A DNA stretch of 64,000 nucleotides, from NCBI RefSeq assembly GCF_026262505.1, contig NC_067205.1, positions 17,236,001 through 17,300,000 of the forward strand, written 5' to 3'. Shown piece after piece: positions 8,357-20,037 of the stretch. The DNA is from Trichomonas vaginalis G3. Taxonomy: Eukaryota; Parabasalia; Trichomonadida; Trichomonadidae. Position 1 is the stretch's first letter; every line of letters begins with the position of its first letter. The notes beneath the pieces were generated by a model. It was given only the letters and a program-made list of their open reading frames with translations, did not search any database and was not told the DNA's origin. The translations under genes were made by a program, and so were the position numbers.

Positions 8357-9971
8357 TCAGTTCAAGAACAACTTACTGACTGCTGCCAAATCTGCTCGAT
8401 GGAAGCTGTCGTTATACCAATCTGAGGAGCCCCAGCAGGTTTCATCGAACGAATCTTCAAAGAGCATCTTCCGTGAAAAGTGCTATTGGTTTTGTAAACT
8501 TCTTTGCTTTCAATTCATCTGGACCGTCTCTGTCACCAGTATATTGTATTTGAACTGTACCAACAGTTGAAATACCACCCATAAAGTCTTCTGAGTCAGC
8601 AAATGGAATGCCAAGCCAAAAGTTTGAACGGTCTCCATTTGTATATTGAGTTTTTTGACTTCCTGTATGAGTCCATACTTTCACATATGGCATAATAGAA
8701 TTTGCATTTCAGGGTTAATGGTTTGTTGTGAAGTTGTTGTTAAAGTTCATAGCATCTAATGTCAAGTTGTAACCTCATATCCTCAACTGTAGAATATTCT
8801 TCTCTTGGATAATATTTGCCATCTATGTTTATATGGTATTTAATACAGGGTTGTAGAAGCAAGAATAGTCATTTATAGTTCGTCTGAACAGTACAAACAT
8901 AGTATCTGCATGTTTCATTGCAGTTGTTAAAGCAATATCTTGTTCTTGCACCTGGGTCAGCACTTTGGTTTCCAACTTCACCTGCAAAGTCTTTGACAGA
9001 TATTTGGTGTATAGGGAACATAAGTGGAACTGCAATATATTTGGCAGCTAAAGCATTTGAAATATCTGGGTCCAACATATAGACTGCAAGTCTGCTTTCT
9101 ATTCTCTTGCATTCAAACTTTTCGCATGTGAACTTAACTGGGTCCCAAGCATCTCCAGCAGCATTGAAATAATAGTTTACTTCAGTGTTGAGGTTTGAGA
9201 ACAAAGTCTAAGTCAACTTTGTTTTTGCAAAAGTCGGCGATATGACATTTTATTTGTTCCCACTACTTCTGTAAGAGTGAATGGGTCTTGTGTTGGTGCA
9301 ATGACTAAGTTATTTTTGCTTGGAGTAAGTTCGATAGAAATTTTTCCTGCCCAGTTTGGCAAGTATCTTAAAAACCTGAAGATGAGGAAAGATGACAAAG
9401 GAACTCTAAGTTTCAGTTTTACTTTGTTACTGCTGCTGCAGTTTGTCCAGAAAGGTTAACATAAACTCCTGGAACGTTAGGGTCAAGTCTTCTTATTTTC
9501 TCAATAGTTGCATACTGGTCTGTTTGTTCTCTAGCTTGTGGTTGTACTGAGTTTCTCAAAGCGAACCATTCATAGTTTGCCCATGTTACTGTTTGAACTA
9601 AGTCAGAGTTAGAATATATCTTATATCCCATGAAACTTCTGGAGCATATTGGTATCCGACATAGAAAATTCCATTGCAACCTTTCTTGTCAGACAACTTG
9701 GCAGAAGGTTTTATTTCAATGTCTTGTTCCACGTATAAGAATGAGTTGTCAATAGAAATTATATGAAACCTGTCGCAAGCAATATCTACTGTTGTTGAAG
9801 AACCTTCTCCAAACTCACCTACATTTCCATAAGAAACAGCAGTTGTATATTCGTAAGTTCCAGGAACTATTTCTGACCTTCTAATGGCATTGTCGCATTC
9901 GTTATACCATTCGGAAACATTTCCATTCATAGCATCCAAAACTGTTGCGTTATATTCTGAGCGGCGTACAT
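8357..9971 (-). pseudogene. Major-capsid-like structural gene region
   Basis: A roughly 1.6-kb region starting near 9971 (promoter TATTTTTACTCATATGAAATG) encodes beta-rich, Gly/Asn/aromatic-rich sequence with strands such as VDIACDRFHIISIDNSF and GIFYVGYQYAPEV, and a Cys cluster (RYCFNNCNETCRYYVC). Size, composition and position (downstream of ATPase and helicase, near the right terminus) fit the double-jelly-roll major capsid protein of Polintons; the jelly-roll itself cannot be proved by eye. The 3' end (8357-8693) may be a separate small gene. Broken in several places. Confidence 0.45.
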
Positions 9972-10003
9972 TTCATATGAGTAAAAATATAGAATAGTTG
10001 GAT

Positions 10004-10715
10004 TTATATGTCATAATAGAACCCACGTGGACCAAGCTTTACTTTCTTCCTGACTGAGTTTTTAACTCTTCTTTTTCCTTCATTGCCCTCTGCTTCAAGT
10101 TGTTGCATCTTTGCCTCATGTTCACCTAGTATGTTGTAAATTTCCCATGTCCTTTTTGCCTTTGGGCTCTGGTCGCCCATCTCAGGTAACCTATATCCTA
10201 GAAAGAGTTTGTCATAGTTTGTATTTGAGTCTTTGCGTATTGTTTGCATGACTCTGTCCTGAGTTTCGCGGTTCAAGCTCTTCAAACAGTGCCTGTCCAT
10301 ATGGAATAGCTCGTTTCCAAATATATGTTTTTTGTAGCCATTCTGGTTTTCTTTCCATGTTACCAATTATATCTTTTGTGAATGGGAAAGCTTTTACCCA
10401 ATCTTTCAGTCTTGCGTCGTTTATTTCTGTAGTTGGTTTTATTTTGTCAAGGAACATGTTTTTCAATACTAACATTTCATTTGGTACTGTCCATTTGAGT
10501 TTTCTTAAATATTCATCCCTTCTCGGTTCATTGTCTGCAAAGTAAGTTTTTATGACATTTTGTAAACTTTCGTTTGCAAGGTCATGTACAATAGGTTCTC
10601 TTCCTTCTCCCCTCCCTAACTTTCTTTCTAACTCTTCACCAAATATACCATCTCTATGGTTCTGTGTAGTTCTTTGAGATAAATGTTCTAGAACGTCAGG
10701 TGTTATATTTTCCAT
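10004..10715 (-). pseudogene. Maverick hypothetical gene (charged helical)
   Basis: Encodes an acidic/basic mixed helical protein beginning MENITPDVLEHLSQRT, with a basic C-terminal tail (KRRVKNSVRKKVKLGPRGFY). A basic tail like this could contact DNA or capsid. No family recognised. It lies between the capsid-like region and the upstream P/Q-rich genes, all on the same strand as if one late cluster. Broken copy. Confidence 0.4.
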
Positions 10716-11582
10716 CAGCCATGTTCATTTCATACTGGTCCAAAATATCTGCATTTTCATATCTTTCAATGGCATTAAAGCCGCGCTTAAAATACCAGCT
10801 ATCTTGTTCACCATTGACTTCCATTGCGTCTACAACTTCTTGGAATTGTGGTTGTAAGTTTTATGAACCACCTATCCGGGTTAGCTTTATGACCCCATCT
10901 CATTGTAGTTCCATCGTCTGCAGAAACAAAAGTAGGTTTGTTTCCATCTTGGTTAGGTTCTGAATGAACTTTAAACAATGTTTCATTTCTATATGTTTTT
11001 CTTGAAATTTAACCTTTTATTTTCACCGAGTTCATCGAAGATTGAACGTTAAATGCTCGTAAGTAAAAAGGGTTGTTGTATTTGTGTACATTTCTTTCAG
11101 TACTTTTCATTCTATGCTGAATATTTTCATCTGGTGTTGGAGTCTTTTGTATGTCGGCAAACATTTTTCGATATTCTTCTACTATGTCAGCCGAATCTTT
11201 CTTAGACTCTTGAAAGATTCCATATTCACCTCATGCTCTTGTTGAGGGTCAAGATTTTTCGGCTGTTCCAAATCTTCATCTAGTTCTGTGAAGTTAGTTT
11301 CCAAAGGAAGGACTTGTTCGTTTCCTTCAGGCTCTTCTAGCTGTTGTTGCTGAACTATTTCTTCCATGTCTGGTTGTATCTGAAACTTCTTCCTGTGGAG
11401 TTTCTTGTACCTCATCTGCTGGCATTTCATATATTCCGAGACCGTTTTCAACAATTTCCCTATCTACGTCATCCGCATCATAAGCTTTTGTTCTTTCGTT
11501 CCGTCTCTATTTTTTACGCGTTTCATGACGAAAGTTGAATTGTCATTTAGCTCTGACATCAAATATCTCGGAGTAAATGTCA
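10716..11582 (-). pseudogene. Maverick hypothetical gene (Gln/Glu-rich)
   Basis: The region starts near 11582 (MTFTPRYLMSELNDN) and carries a Gln/Glu-rich acidic stretch (EEIVQQQQLEEPEGNEQ) and short Lys/Arg patches. No domain is recognised. Same strand and order as the other putative structural genes. Broken copy. Confidence 0.35.
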
Positions 11583-11589
11583 TTCCATG

Positions 11590-13205
11590 TCATTTGGATG
11601 ATATGCTATTAATCATATCCCTTAGCGAGCTTGTATTTTCCAGTTTGAGATTATATCCGTTTTGGTGCTGAGCCATAAAGCTAAATAGGTTCGGGTCAGT
11701 ATTTCCATCCTTGAACTTTCCAATAGCTTCTTTATATCTGTCACTAAAGTCAACAGTATCTGGGAAACCACACTCTTCTTTAAGCATTTTTAAGAATTCT
11801 TGGTTTCCTTGTTCTCTACTTCTTTTATGTCCTTGCTCTGTTTGTGGTTGCTGTGCTGGTTGTGGAGGTGGTTGTGCTGGATTTTGAACTGTTGGTTGTT
11901 GTGTTGGTTGTTGTTGTTGTTGTGCAGGGTTTTGAACTGTTGGTTGTTGTGTTGGTTTTGGTGCATGCCTGTGTCTATGTCCATGTGACGATGTAAATGT
12001 TTTAGGTAGTCCTGGTGCAGGTGCTTCTCTTGGAGGGTTTGGTGGTATATAAATTCCACCAGCTGGCACATATGTTCCATCTGCAGCGTAATGTCCTACT
12101 GACTTTTCGTTTTTAAGAAAGCATTTACTAGGTCTGTTTTGGTCTGTTGTAACTCTTTTTCTTGACTTTTCACAACAGTTGCTCTAACGGCGTCATAGGC
12201 ACTTTGAACTGCCTGTCTCGTTGCTGCATCTGTTATTTTCGTCATATTTTGTGCTACTTCTCTTAACTCGTTGTCGAAACCTTCAGACTCAGTTTCTTCC
12301 AGATGAGAAGTCGTTCACTTGTTTCACCTTACTATGAAGAGCTTCGAAGCGTTCTTAAAGTCAGCATTTGTTTAAAGCTTCATTGAACTATCTTCATCCG
12401 CTGTATTTTTGTCCTTATTGACCTATGAGTTTGGGCTGCTTTAGCGTTGGCTTGGGCATTCTAACCAGTCATTGTTAGCTTTTTATATACTCTGCGCTTT
12501 TCATTGCCTTTTGCATGGCTGCGTCGTTATTTTACTTTTGTGCTAAGTTTTCATACTGTACGGTTGGTTTTGCAACTGTAAAAGTTTTTCTGCCTTTACA
12601 TTTGCTTCAACTTCTTTTTTATACTCATCGCTATCCATATATGTCTTCAGGGCTTTTTGTTTTATCTCTTCACTTTCAGTACTTTATATTGAGTAGTATG
12701 GTTTTCAAATTTACAACATCTTGTTCCATTTTGCTACTTCTGCTGCTTTTTCTGACACTTTTTCGCATATTCCTCTGTACTTAGTTCTTTCAGTTGTTCT
12801 TCTTTCTTCTTTTTCTCTACGTTTAACTCATTGAGTTTCTTTGTGTGTCTGTCATATTCTAGTTTCTTTTCGTTTTCACTTATTTGTTTCTGTATGTCTA
12901 TGTTTGACTTTTTGACATCTGTTATTTGATTTTTGAGTGAACTCAAATTCATTTGACTTTGAGGGTTATAGGCTGTCTCGTCGCAGCTCCACCATAGCCT
13001 GCCATTTTCGCTAAAAGTGCCGCTCTTAAACCTCCACTCTGTGCACCAACAACTCGGTTTAAAAGCATAGGATTGCTTGACATTTGTTGCAACATAGTGG
13101 GTTATTCAGCATTTGTTGTTCAACTGTTGTTGGTGTCAGTCTTACTATTGGATGTTTCAATGCTCTCTTCCTCTTACGTATATTCTTACGTAGCTTACGT
13201 GGCAT
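11590..13205 (-). pseudogene. Large basic/coiled-coil/PQ-rich structural-type gene
   Basis: The start at 13205 gives a strikingly basic N-terminus (MPRKLRKNIRKRKRALKHP), reminiscent of DNA-binding core proteins. A long coiled-coil region rich in K/E/Q follows. Near the 3' end come a His-rich and P/Q-rich low-complexity segment (HGHRHRHAPKP, QQPTVQNPAQ repeats) and a compact C-terminal domain. It may be a core or scaffold protein that binds packaged DNA; this is inference from composition. Broken in several places. Confidence 0.4.
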
Positions 13206-13675
13206 TTTAAGTGAAGTTAAAAAGCGGTTTTTGACAGATGTTTATATGACACTTTTTGTTCAGCACAAAAAACTACTCGGTCAAAGTGTTGTCAGTTTTG
13301 TAAAATAACCGTCCTATCTCATTCTATAAGGGGAAAAGGCTTCTCAAAGTACTTCCTTGGAACGCCTGTAACTTTTCCTGTAGCGACGATAGACCCTTAC
13401 TTGTCGGACAAAGTTATACTATTTTGAGTGCTCTACAAAAAAGTCAACGGCGACGACTCTCAAAAACCGTTGTGTAAAAAGTTTTACCGTTGGACAAAAA
13501 AGTATGTATAGAAAACAAAAAACGTTTATAGTTCATTCAATATTTGAGATGGAACGGTTTGCCAACGGAGACCTTTCAATAAAATAAAAAAATAGAGGGG
13601 GTTACCGTTGACGAAAACGGTTTATTTTAAACTTTTCTATGAGTAGTCCGAAAAAAACAGTTTTATTTTTGTCTA
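13206..13675. other. Non-coding region between divergent Maverick genes
   Basis: About 470 bp with no supported ORF. It carries recurring AACCGTT/AACGG motifs on both strands (about 13430-13620) near the right end of the element. It may hold the promoters for 13676 and 13205 or a subterminal replication signal; only the motif recurrence is seen. Confidence 0.5.
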
Positions 13676-14557
13676 ATGGAAGCCAACATTAACAATTCTC
13701 AACCGCTAACCAAAGCCAAAGCCCCACAACCTCCAAGAACTGGCACAGCTGTTAGAATAACCGCCAAAAAGTCTAACAGCGAATTAAGAGAAATTCTTCA
13801 ACAAATTTGCTCTAAATATCTCAAAGACGCCGAAGAAAACACACAACCAGACGCTATATACAATACTCAGTTCTGTGAAGTTCTGAACAAAGCAATTGCT
13901 AGTTCAATTGAACTTACTAAGACAATTCCAAGTCCAATTGAGCTTAGCGATGTCTTAGTTCAGTATTTTCCAACATTTACTAAGCTCATAATGTTGAGAA
14001 CTTTATACCAAGTTCGTCAAAATCTTCCTCGTTACATGCAACGGTCATTCGACAAGAGAATTGCCGAATTCCAAGTCTTTAGTTACGGATATGACCAAGA
14101 TGAATACACTGACGAGTTCGGAGACAACTGTACAAAATGGTTTGAATGCTATACGACAACACAATTTGAATTCGACTTTCTCGAATTCAACGCAGCAACC
14201 ATTCATATCATTGCTCTTTACCTTTCCGAACAACAACAAGACCTCGCAGATGGAGATGTTGTTACTGTCGTCATGGAAACTCCTGAACAATTCGGAAAAA
14301 AGAAGTCTCTAATTGCCAAATTTGTTCCAGGACATCAGCTTTTCCAACGCACAGAAGTCTTCTGTATTCCTGGAACTAAGTTCTTTGTCAAGAGCGAACT
14401 CAAAGAAAGATATAATGTGTCATTCAATTACACATTATATAATGTTTTCGACCCAGAAGAAGGCTTCTTCCCAGAAGCAATGGAGGAAGAAGAAGAGGAG
14501 GAGGAAATACAAAACTCTATCCAAGAAGAGTCCTCCGAATTCACACCAGAAGACTAA
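13676..14557 (+). CDS. Maverick protein, 293 residues, acidic tail
   Basis: An uninterrupted ORF from ATG 13676 (MEANINNSQPLTKAKAP). It has a Pro/Lys-rich N-terminus to about residue 25, a central folded region with many aromatics (QYFPTFTKLIMLRTLYQ; FEFDFLEFNAATIHIIALYL), and an acidic C-terminal tail (EEEEEEEE near residue 270). It is the last gene before the right terminus. The base composition is more balanced than its neighbours. No family recognised; the single-gene-plus-TIR position resembles late or terminal-protein genes, but that is speculative. Confidence 0.65.
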   Translation: MEANINNSQPLTKAKAPQPPRTGTAVRITAKKSNSELREILQQICSKYLKDAEENTQPDAIYNTQFCEVLNKAIASSIELTKTIPSPIELSDVLVQYFPTFTKLIMLRTLYQVRQNLPRYMQRSFDKRIAEFQVFSYGYDQDEYTDEFGDNCTKWFECYTTTQFEFDFLEFNAATIHIIALYLSEQQQDLADGDVVTVVMETPEQFGKKKSLIAKFVPGHQLFQRTEVFCIPGTKFFVKSELKERYNVSFNYTLYNVFDPEEGFFPEAMEEEEEEEEIQNSIQEESSEFTPED

Positions 14558-14576
14558 CAATTTTCCGAATAAAAAC

Positions 14577-14635
14577 TTCATTTATACTAAACATCTTCGG
14601 GGCTAGAAGGGGCGCAGCCCCTGGAAGCCCCACTT

Positions 14636-14668
<33 letters not shown>
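14577..14668. repeat. Maverick A right terminal inverted repeat with poly(T)
   Basis: The block TATACTAAACATCTTCGGGG, a GC-rich palindromic stretch (AGGGGCGCAGCCCCT) and then 31 Ts match in reverse complement the start of element B (46776-46848). Differences are a few bases and the homopolymer length (31 versus 17). This defines the right end of the element; whether the poly(T) is element or target cannot be decided from one end. Confidence 0.85.
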
Positions 14669-14671
<3 letters not shown>

Positions 14672-14944
14672 TTATCTCAAAATATGGATAAAATAATATC
14701 AAATCATTAATTTTACAAACAGTTTTTTTTTGAATGTGTTGCCAAAAATGAGATATATCTTTTGATGCATTAATATCCTGATATGATCAACATGAAATAC
14801 AATAATTTGATAGTTTTCCAATAGATTAAACACCTACAATAAAAATTTTAGTCCAGGTAATGATACATAACAAAATTTTTCCCAGTCAATAAATTTGATC
14901 CATGCTGGAAAGACTTTCTTTGAATGAGATTTTTTCTTATAAGT
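14669..14944. other. AT-rich host flank, nothing recognised
   Basis: Host sequence directly outside the Maverick end. There is no ORF of note, RNA gene or repeat apart from short A/T runs. Confidence 0.5.
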
Positions 14945-14946
14945 TA

Positions 14947-15163
14947 AGGGTGCACTTACCACTTTCTGACATTCGCTCAATTTTTTTGACACACATGCTT
15001 TATATCCTAATTTTCTATGATATAAAGTTAAAATTTTTAATCGAGGGAAAAAGTTATTTTAATTCATTACCTAGTACCTCATATGACTGTTATACTTTTT
15101 TGTTATTAAAATAAAGATATGTTGAAATTATGAGGGCATGTCAGAAAGTGGTAAGTGCAGCCT
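14947..15163. mobile_element. MITE with TA target duplication, about 217 bp
   Basis: Terminal inverted repeats of about 26 bp (AGGGTGCACTTACCACTTTC at the left, its near-complement ending GTGCAGCCT at the right) are flanked by TA at 14945-14946 and 15164-15165. It has no coding capacity. The TA duplication and size fit a non-autonomous Tc1/mariner-type element. It lies 20 bp past the 3' end of the pseudogene at 15186. Confidence 0.75.
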
Positions 15164-15185
15164 TAATATAATCCTAAACAGATAT

Positions 15186-16934
15186 TTATCTTCTTCGAAT
15201 GTAATATTGTGGATTAACACAAATACTATCCCTTGCTGTTTTTATATAATCAAAGTTAAATGTTGTGCTGCCAATCTCTCTCTTTTTATTATTATAAGCC
15301 TTAATATTGATCGAATGCTTGCCATACTTAAATTCGTTGGGAAATTGCAGGATAAAATCAAAATTTTGAAGGGGATCTTCTCTCGCAGAAGGATTAATTA
15401 ACACTATTTTAGGTAGATTACTATATTCACTAAAATAAGCAGTCATCTTTACTGCATCATCATTGTTTATCAAATCTATTTTTCCTACGATAGCAATACT
15501 TTGATTGTTGTAGTACCAATCTGTAATTGATATTGTTGCCGAATTTCGATATGTAAAAGTAGAATTTGAAGTTCTTGACTCATTTCCATCTTTAGAAATG
15601 ATTTTAACATTTAATGCATGTTCTTCAAAAGATAAATCACCAGGAATTGTAATACTTGTCGATATTACTGATGGTTTATTATTTAAATTTTTTGCTTGAT
15701 GATTAGGGTTATTTTGATTGTCATCAATCTAAATAATAACATCAACATTTGTATCAACATCGCTCCAATATACATTCATTGATATTTCAATTGTTGTATC
15801 AACACCTTTAACCATTGGATTATTCGTAATTCTCAGGTTTTGTATGAATATATAGTTTTTCTTGAAATCCGTGCAATTTACTAATTTGATGTGTGATAAT
15901 TCTAAAGATAAAGAATTTGTTGTTGAAATATTTACCTGTGCACCATTTTCGGTTTTAGATGTATAGTATTGGCTAAAATAACATTGTGAAATGGTTATTT
16001 GACTATTGCCATTTGCATATACAATATATCGAGTGTTTTCGGAAAAAGTGGAGTTATAAATTATGATACTTTTGCAAAAATCAAAACTAAAAATAAATCG
16101 TATTATACTATATGATTGAGTATTGATTTTTTTCATATTGAGATGATGAAATTTTCCAGTATTCGAATAATGATAAAAGGCATATATTGAAGATAAATTG
16201 CTGAATGTTGAAAAAGAAATAAATAATTCATTAAACCAACATTCAAGAAATGAATAATAAGTATTTGCATAAATATTAGAAATATTTGCGTTTTTGAGTA
16301 GGAATTCTCGATAATTGGATTTAATGAATGGACATTTAGCTGATGAATCTGAAAATGAAGTATCAATAAAAATATTTTGTGTATTTTCTGATGTTAAAAA
16401 TAATGCATTTGACGAACTAATATTTCCTTCGGAATTTATTGAACAAACTTGATATAGCACAAAAGCACCTCCTTTTTGCTGGATAATTGTATTGAGTTCT
16501 TGGATAAAATTTGATTTGAATAGCGATCTATAAATGAGCATTTTATGATTTGCTGAGTAAATAATTTTTGATGTGAAGCTTGAAAAAATAACATCGTGGA
16601 TGAAACAATTTTCATTATAGTTCCAAATGTTTTGACTTTCGGTTACATGAATGGGATCATCACTGATATCGAAAAATTTACTCCATACATCATCAACATA
16701 AGCAATTTTATGCAAGTTATTATTAGTTATAAATGGTGAGACAAACCCTTGCATTTTATTGCATTTTGCGCAAAAAAATCTTTTAATAACTGAATAATTT
16801 GTGAAATAACCTTGAAAGCTAATTACATAACTCATGTTAATTTCATTGCTGAATGCTATTAACAATGAAATTATGGCTAATGCCAACAGAACGTGACTTA
16901 CTGGTGAAATTCTGGTCAAACTTTTAAGTGGCAA
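15186..16934 (-). pseudogene. Beta-helix surface-protein gene with an internal stop
   Basis: The frame starts at 16934 with a signal-anchor-like N-terminus (VLLALAIISLLIAF). About 330 residues of short Asn/Ser/aromatic repeats typical of right-handed beta-helix folds follow. A TAG at 15729-15731 stops it at residue 401, yet the same frame stays open to 15186, encoding a second region of beta-sandwich-like repeats (SNSTFTYRNSATISI, then GSTTFNFDYIK). Downstream there is no membrane anchor, so the 3' end may also be lost. It resembles the fragment at 20038. Likely a decayed member of a trichomonad surface family; recoding is an unlikely alternative. Confidence 0.55.
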
Positions 16935-17190
16935 GTTCTGCCAAGAAATTCATAAATGAAATAAAAACGAAGTTTATTAACAAATCTATCAAATGAGGAC
17001 TAAAACAATCCGAAATCTTTAGGTAGGTGCAAAAAGTGCCAAGGATTTTTTTTGATCCAAGGAATTCTATAAAATTTGCATCTGATTTTTTTTTGATATT
17101 TTTGCCAGCAATTTGAATATAGCTGACCATGTTTTGAACACATTCCTTGGACAGATTTTCATACTTGGACCTTTTAGTATACGGTAGCAT
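16924..17190 (-). CDS. Unrecognised 88-residue ORF
   Basis: An ORF beginning MLPYTKRSKYENLSKECVQN overlaps the start of the beta-helix gene by 11 bp. Lys-rich then hydrophobic, with no recognised domain. It could be a fragment of another gene or chance. The rest of 16935-17381 is AT-rich with nothing recognised. Confidence 0.2.
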   Translation of the reverse strand: MLPYTKRSKYENLSKECVQNMVSYIQIAGKNIKKKSDANFIEFLGSKKILGTFCTYLKISDCFSPHLIDLLINFVFISFMNFLAELAT

Positions 17191-17381
17191 ATTTATGAAA
17201 TATAGAATATTTTCAATGCCTACAATATATGTTATGAGAAAAATCTTGGTGTTGTGATATTTTGACTACTGCAATGCTGACTTTAATAATTGTTTAAAAA
17301 TAGTATTGAACAGAGTCAACACTTATTATTGGGGATGGAAAATTATGTGTAAATAAATTCATATATTGAAAATCATATTTA

Positions 17382-19475
17382 TTATAATAACATAACAATG
17401 AATGGATGAATTAAAAATTGAGATGTTATACATTTCATATTTTTGAATGAACATAATTCTTCACAGTTTTTGATGCATCGTCTTGGAAGTTTACTCTTTT
17501 CAATTAGTTCAAAAAGAAATGTTTTGTTTCTGTTCTCAATCTGGCAGCCACATGAAAGTTGATCACAATCTTTGAATGCATCTTGCCCAATGATCTTTAC
17601 GCAAATAGGAATATTAATCATCTTTAGATTTCGACATCCTTCAAAAGCATTTTGTGATATCTGTTGGACACTGTTGCTTGGAATCATAATACTGAGAAGA
17701 TTTATGCAGCTCATGAATGCACCTTCACCAATGTTTGTTGTAGTTCCAGGAAGTGAAAAGAACTTAACATCTGATGCAGGTGGGAACAAAATAAGCGATG
17801 ATAATGCGCTATCAAAAAGAGCACCCGTAATAACTTTATAATTCTTACTATTACAAGAAATATTGGAAATGCTGAAACAATTCCTAAAGGAACCAGCACC
17901 AATGAAATTAAGTTTACAATCAGATGGAATTATTAATGTTGAAAGAGATTCACATGACATGAACGAATTTGAATTGATTCTTTGAAGTGACAATGGACAA
18001 GTAAATTCTTTTAATCCAGTATTACTGAAACAATATGAACCAAGCGTTGTAATATTTTGCGGAAGTTTGATTTCAGTTAGTAATAAATTATCACTGAAAC
18101 AATTTTCTGTTATTTCAGTGAGATTGATACAGAAACTGATATCCACTTGTTGGAGATTACATTGTTTAAAACTACTATCTCCAATTGAAGAAATTTTATC
18201 ATGGAATGTTACCTTTGATAGGGATGAACATCCAAAAAATGATGATTGATCAATAGTAGTCAATAAAGATGGGAGTTTGATATTAGTTAAACTAGAACAT
18301 CCGGAAAAACAGCTCTTTGGGATCGATGTTAAAGGACTATCTTCCATTGACACTGATTTTAAATTTTTACAGTTTTCAAATGAACTTATTCCTATTGTAT
18401 CACAAAAACTCAATGAAATAGATTCCAATTTACTACAATTAAAGAATGCACTGTCTTTAATTATAGTAAGTTGTGCAGGTAACTCAATAAATTTCATGTT
18501 TTGACAGTTATAAAATGCATTATTTTGAATAATTCGTAATTTAGAATCGGATGTAAAAATAACTTTTGCCAACAAATTTTTATTAGAGAAAGCTGATGCT
18601 TTTATTTCATTAACATTAGAATGAACAGAAATTTCTTTAGCTTCATTTCCTCCAATGTATTGAACTAATGTTGAATTGTCTTTTGTAAGAATGACATAAT
18701 CTTGGTTTATATAAAAATTGGAGTTTTGTTTGAATACAAGATTTGTCGTAGTATCAAAAACTTTTCCATTCAAAGTATCTAAATTCTCAGGCAATACAAC
18801 CTCTTTCAAGTTCGGACATTCAATAAAACAATTTTCATTTATAATTTTGAGAGTATCCGGTAAATCTATCGATGAAAGATTAGTTCGTTTGAAACAGTTT
18901 GATCTTAATGAAACAAGTTTATTTGGTAATTTAACGTATTTTAATGATGAACATAATGCAAAAGCAGAGCCTCCGATTGAAGAAACTGAATCAGGAATAA
19001 TAACTTCAGAAAGTCTTGTGTCTTGAAATGCTAAATCACTAATCAAAGTCAAGTTAGTTGGAAAAGTCACAGAAGTAATTTTACACGAAGAGAATGATGC
19101 ATATCCGATTGAATTTATTCCTTCTGGAATAGTGACTGGTCCTGATTTCTTCGGAGGATAACTGTGAACAGTCTTTGAACTTGCTTCAATCAATATTGAA
19201 TTTTGAACATAAAAATATTGATTCAATCTATCCGCAGAAAGAGATTGAAGATTTGAATACTCAAGAAAAGCACTTGCAATATTGTTTACTTTAGCAGGAA
19301 TATTAAATTCTGTTACTAACGTTGCGTGAAGGATCCATTTCCCAATACTTGTAATATTGCTATCAAATGGAATATCAATCTGAGATAATTTAGTGCATTT
19401 TAAAAAACAATTATTAGGAATATTTGTAACAGATGATGGAAATGTAAATCTTACTAAATTAGTCATTGAAAACAC
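17382..19475 (-). CDS. BspA-like leucine-rich-repeat surface protein
   Basis: A 697-residue open frame made of about 25 TpLRR/LRR_5 repeats of some 23 residues with the pattern IxxxAFxxCxxLxxIxLPxxLxxI. The C-terminal segment is Cys-rich and hydrophobic (CGCQIENRNKTF; FLIHPFIVMLL). BspA-like proteins are the largest T. vaginalis surface-protein family and are implicated in host or bacterial adhesion. LRR coding continues in the same frame upstream of the ATG at 19475 to about 19825, but without another ATG, so the real 5' end is uncertain or lost. No signal peptide is visible. Confidence 0.8.
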   Translation of the reverse strand: MFSMTNLVRFTFPSSVTNIPNNCFLKCTKLSQIDIPFDSNITSIGKWILHATLVTEFNIPAKVNNIASAFLEYSNLQSLSADRLNQYFYVQNSILIEASSKTVHSYPPKKSGPVTIPEGINSIGYASFSSCKITSVTFPTNLTLISDLAFQDTRLSEVIIPDSVSSIGGSAFALCSSLKYVKLPNKLVSLRSNCFKRTNLSSIDLPDTLKIINENCFIECPNLKEVVLPENLDTLNGKVFDTTTNLVFKQNSNFYINQDYVILTKDNSTLVQYIGGNEAKEISVHSNVNEIKASAFSNKNLLAKVIFTSDSKLRIIQNNAFYNCQNMKFIELPAQLTIIKDSAFFNCSKLESISLSFCDTIGISSFENCKNLKSVSMEDSPLTSIPKSCFSGCSSLTNIKLPSLLTTIDQSSFFGCSSLSKVTFHDKISSIGDSSFKQCNLQQVDISFCINLTEITENCFSDNLLLTEIKLPQNITTLGSYCFSNTGLKEFTCPLSLQRINSNSFMSCESLSTLIIPSDCKLNFIGAGSFRNCFSISNISCNSKNYKVITGALFDSALSSLILFPPASDVKFFSLPGTTTNIGEGAFMSCINLLSIMIPSNSVQQISQNAFEGCRNLKMINIPICVKIIGQDAFKDCDQLSCGCQIENRNKTFLFELIEKSKLPRRCIKNCEELCSFKNMKCITSQFLIHPFIVMLL

Positions 19476-20037
19476 ATTTTCTCCTAAAATCTTTAATGAA
19501 TTTGGAAGATTAATGGAAGTTAATGAATAACAGAATTCAAAAGCATGAGATAAGATTTTTTCTAAATGAGTGCATGAACTGAGGTCAATAGATTCAAGGT
19601 TTGAACATAAATAAAAAGAATAGTTTTGTATTTCATAAAGCTGAGGTTCAGACTCAAAGTAAATATTCTTGATAGTAGATTTACAATTTTTGAAGGCATA
19701 ATTACTTTGGGATTTACCTGAAATAAATTTGGTTTTTGAAGATATAGTAATTGTAACAATATTCGATGTAGTTGAATCAAGAGTTTCATAATTATTCGAG
19801 TATTGGCCATTACTGTCTACTATTTAGAGAGAATCTTAGCAATTCATAAAAAATAAAAGTTATCGTCAAGTAAAAAATCGATAGGTTATCAAAAAGTGAA
19901 AAATGTCATTTTTATTTTGTCGAGAATACAAAATACAACCAAAGAAATATAGCTTCGTGACAAATACGAAGATGATATCATTCCACATTGATTATTTTTA
20001 CATTTGAAGAAATTTTTCTAAATTATGAGTATAAAAA

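Larger units (their letters stand above)
1..14668 (+). mobile_element. Maverick/Polinton element A, right-hand part
   Basis: This is a large virus-like DNA transposon that enters from outside the window and ends at the terminal repeat plus poly(T) run at 14577-14668. Its parts in order are small accessory genes, an inverted-repeat-bounded cassette, packaging ATPase, a coiled-coil gene, SF3 helicase, capsid-like genes, a large P/Q-rich structural-type gene and a 293-residue protein of unknown role. The block from about 3540 to 7340 is collinear with 60500-64000 of element B, in the same orientation. It is a broken copy with more than a dozen breaks in the core genes. High similarity to element B by eye suggests a young family. 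Integrase and polymerase would lie left of the window. Confidence 0.9.
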
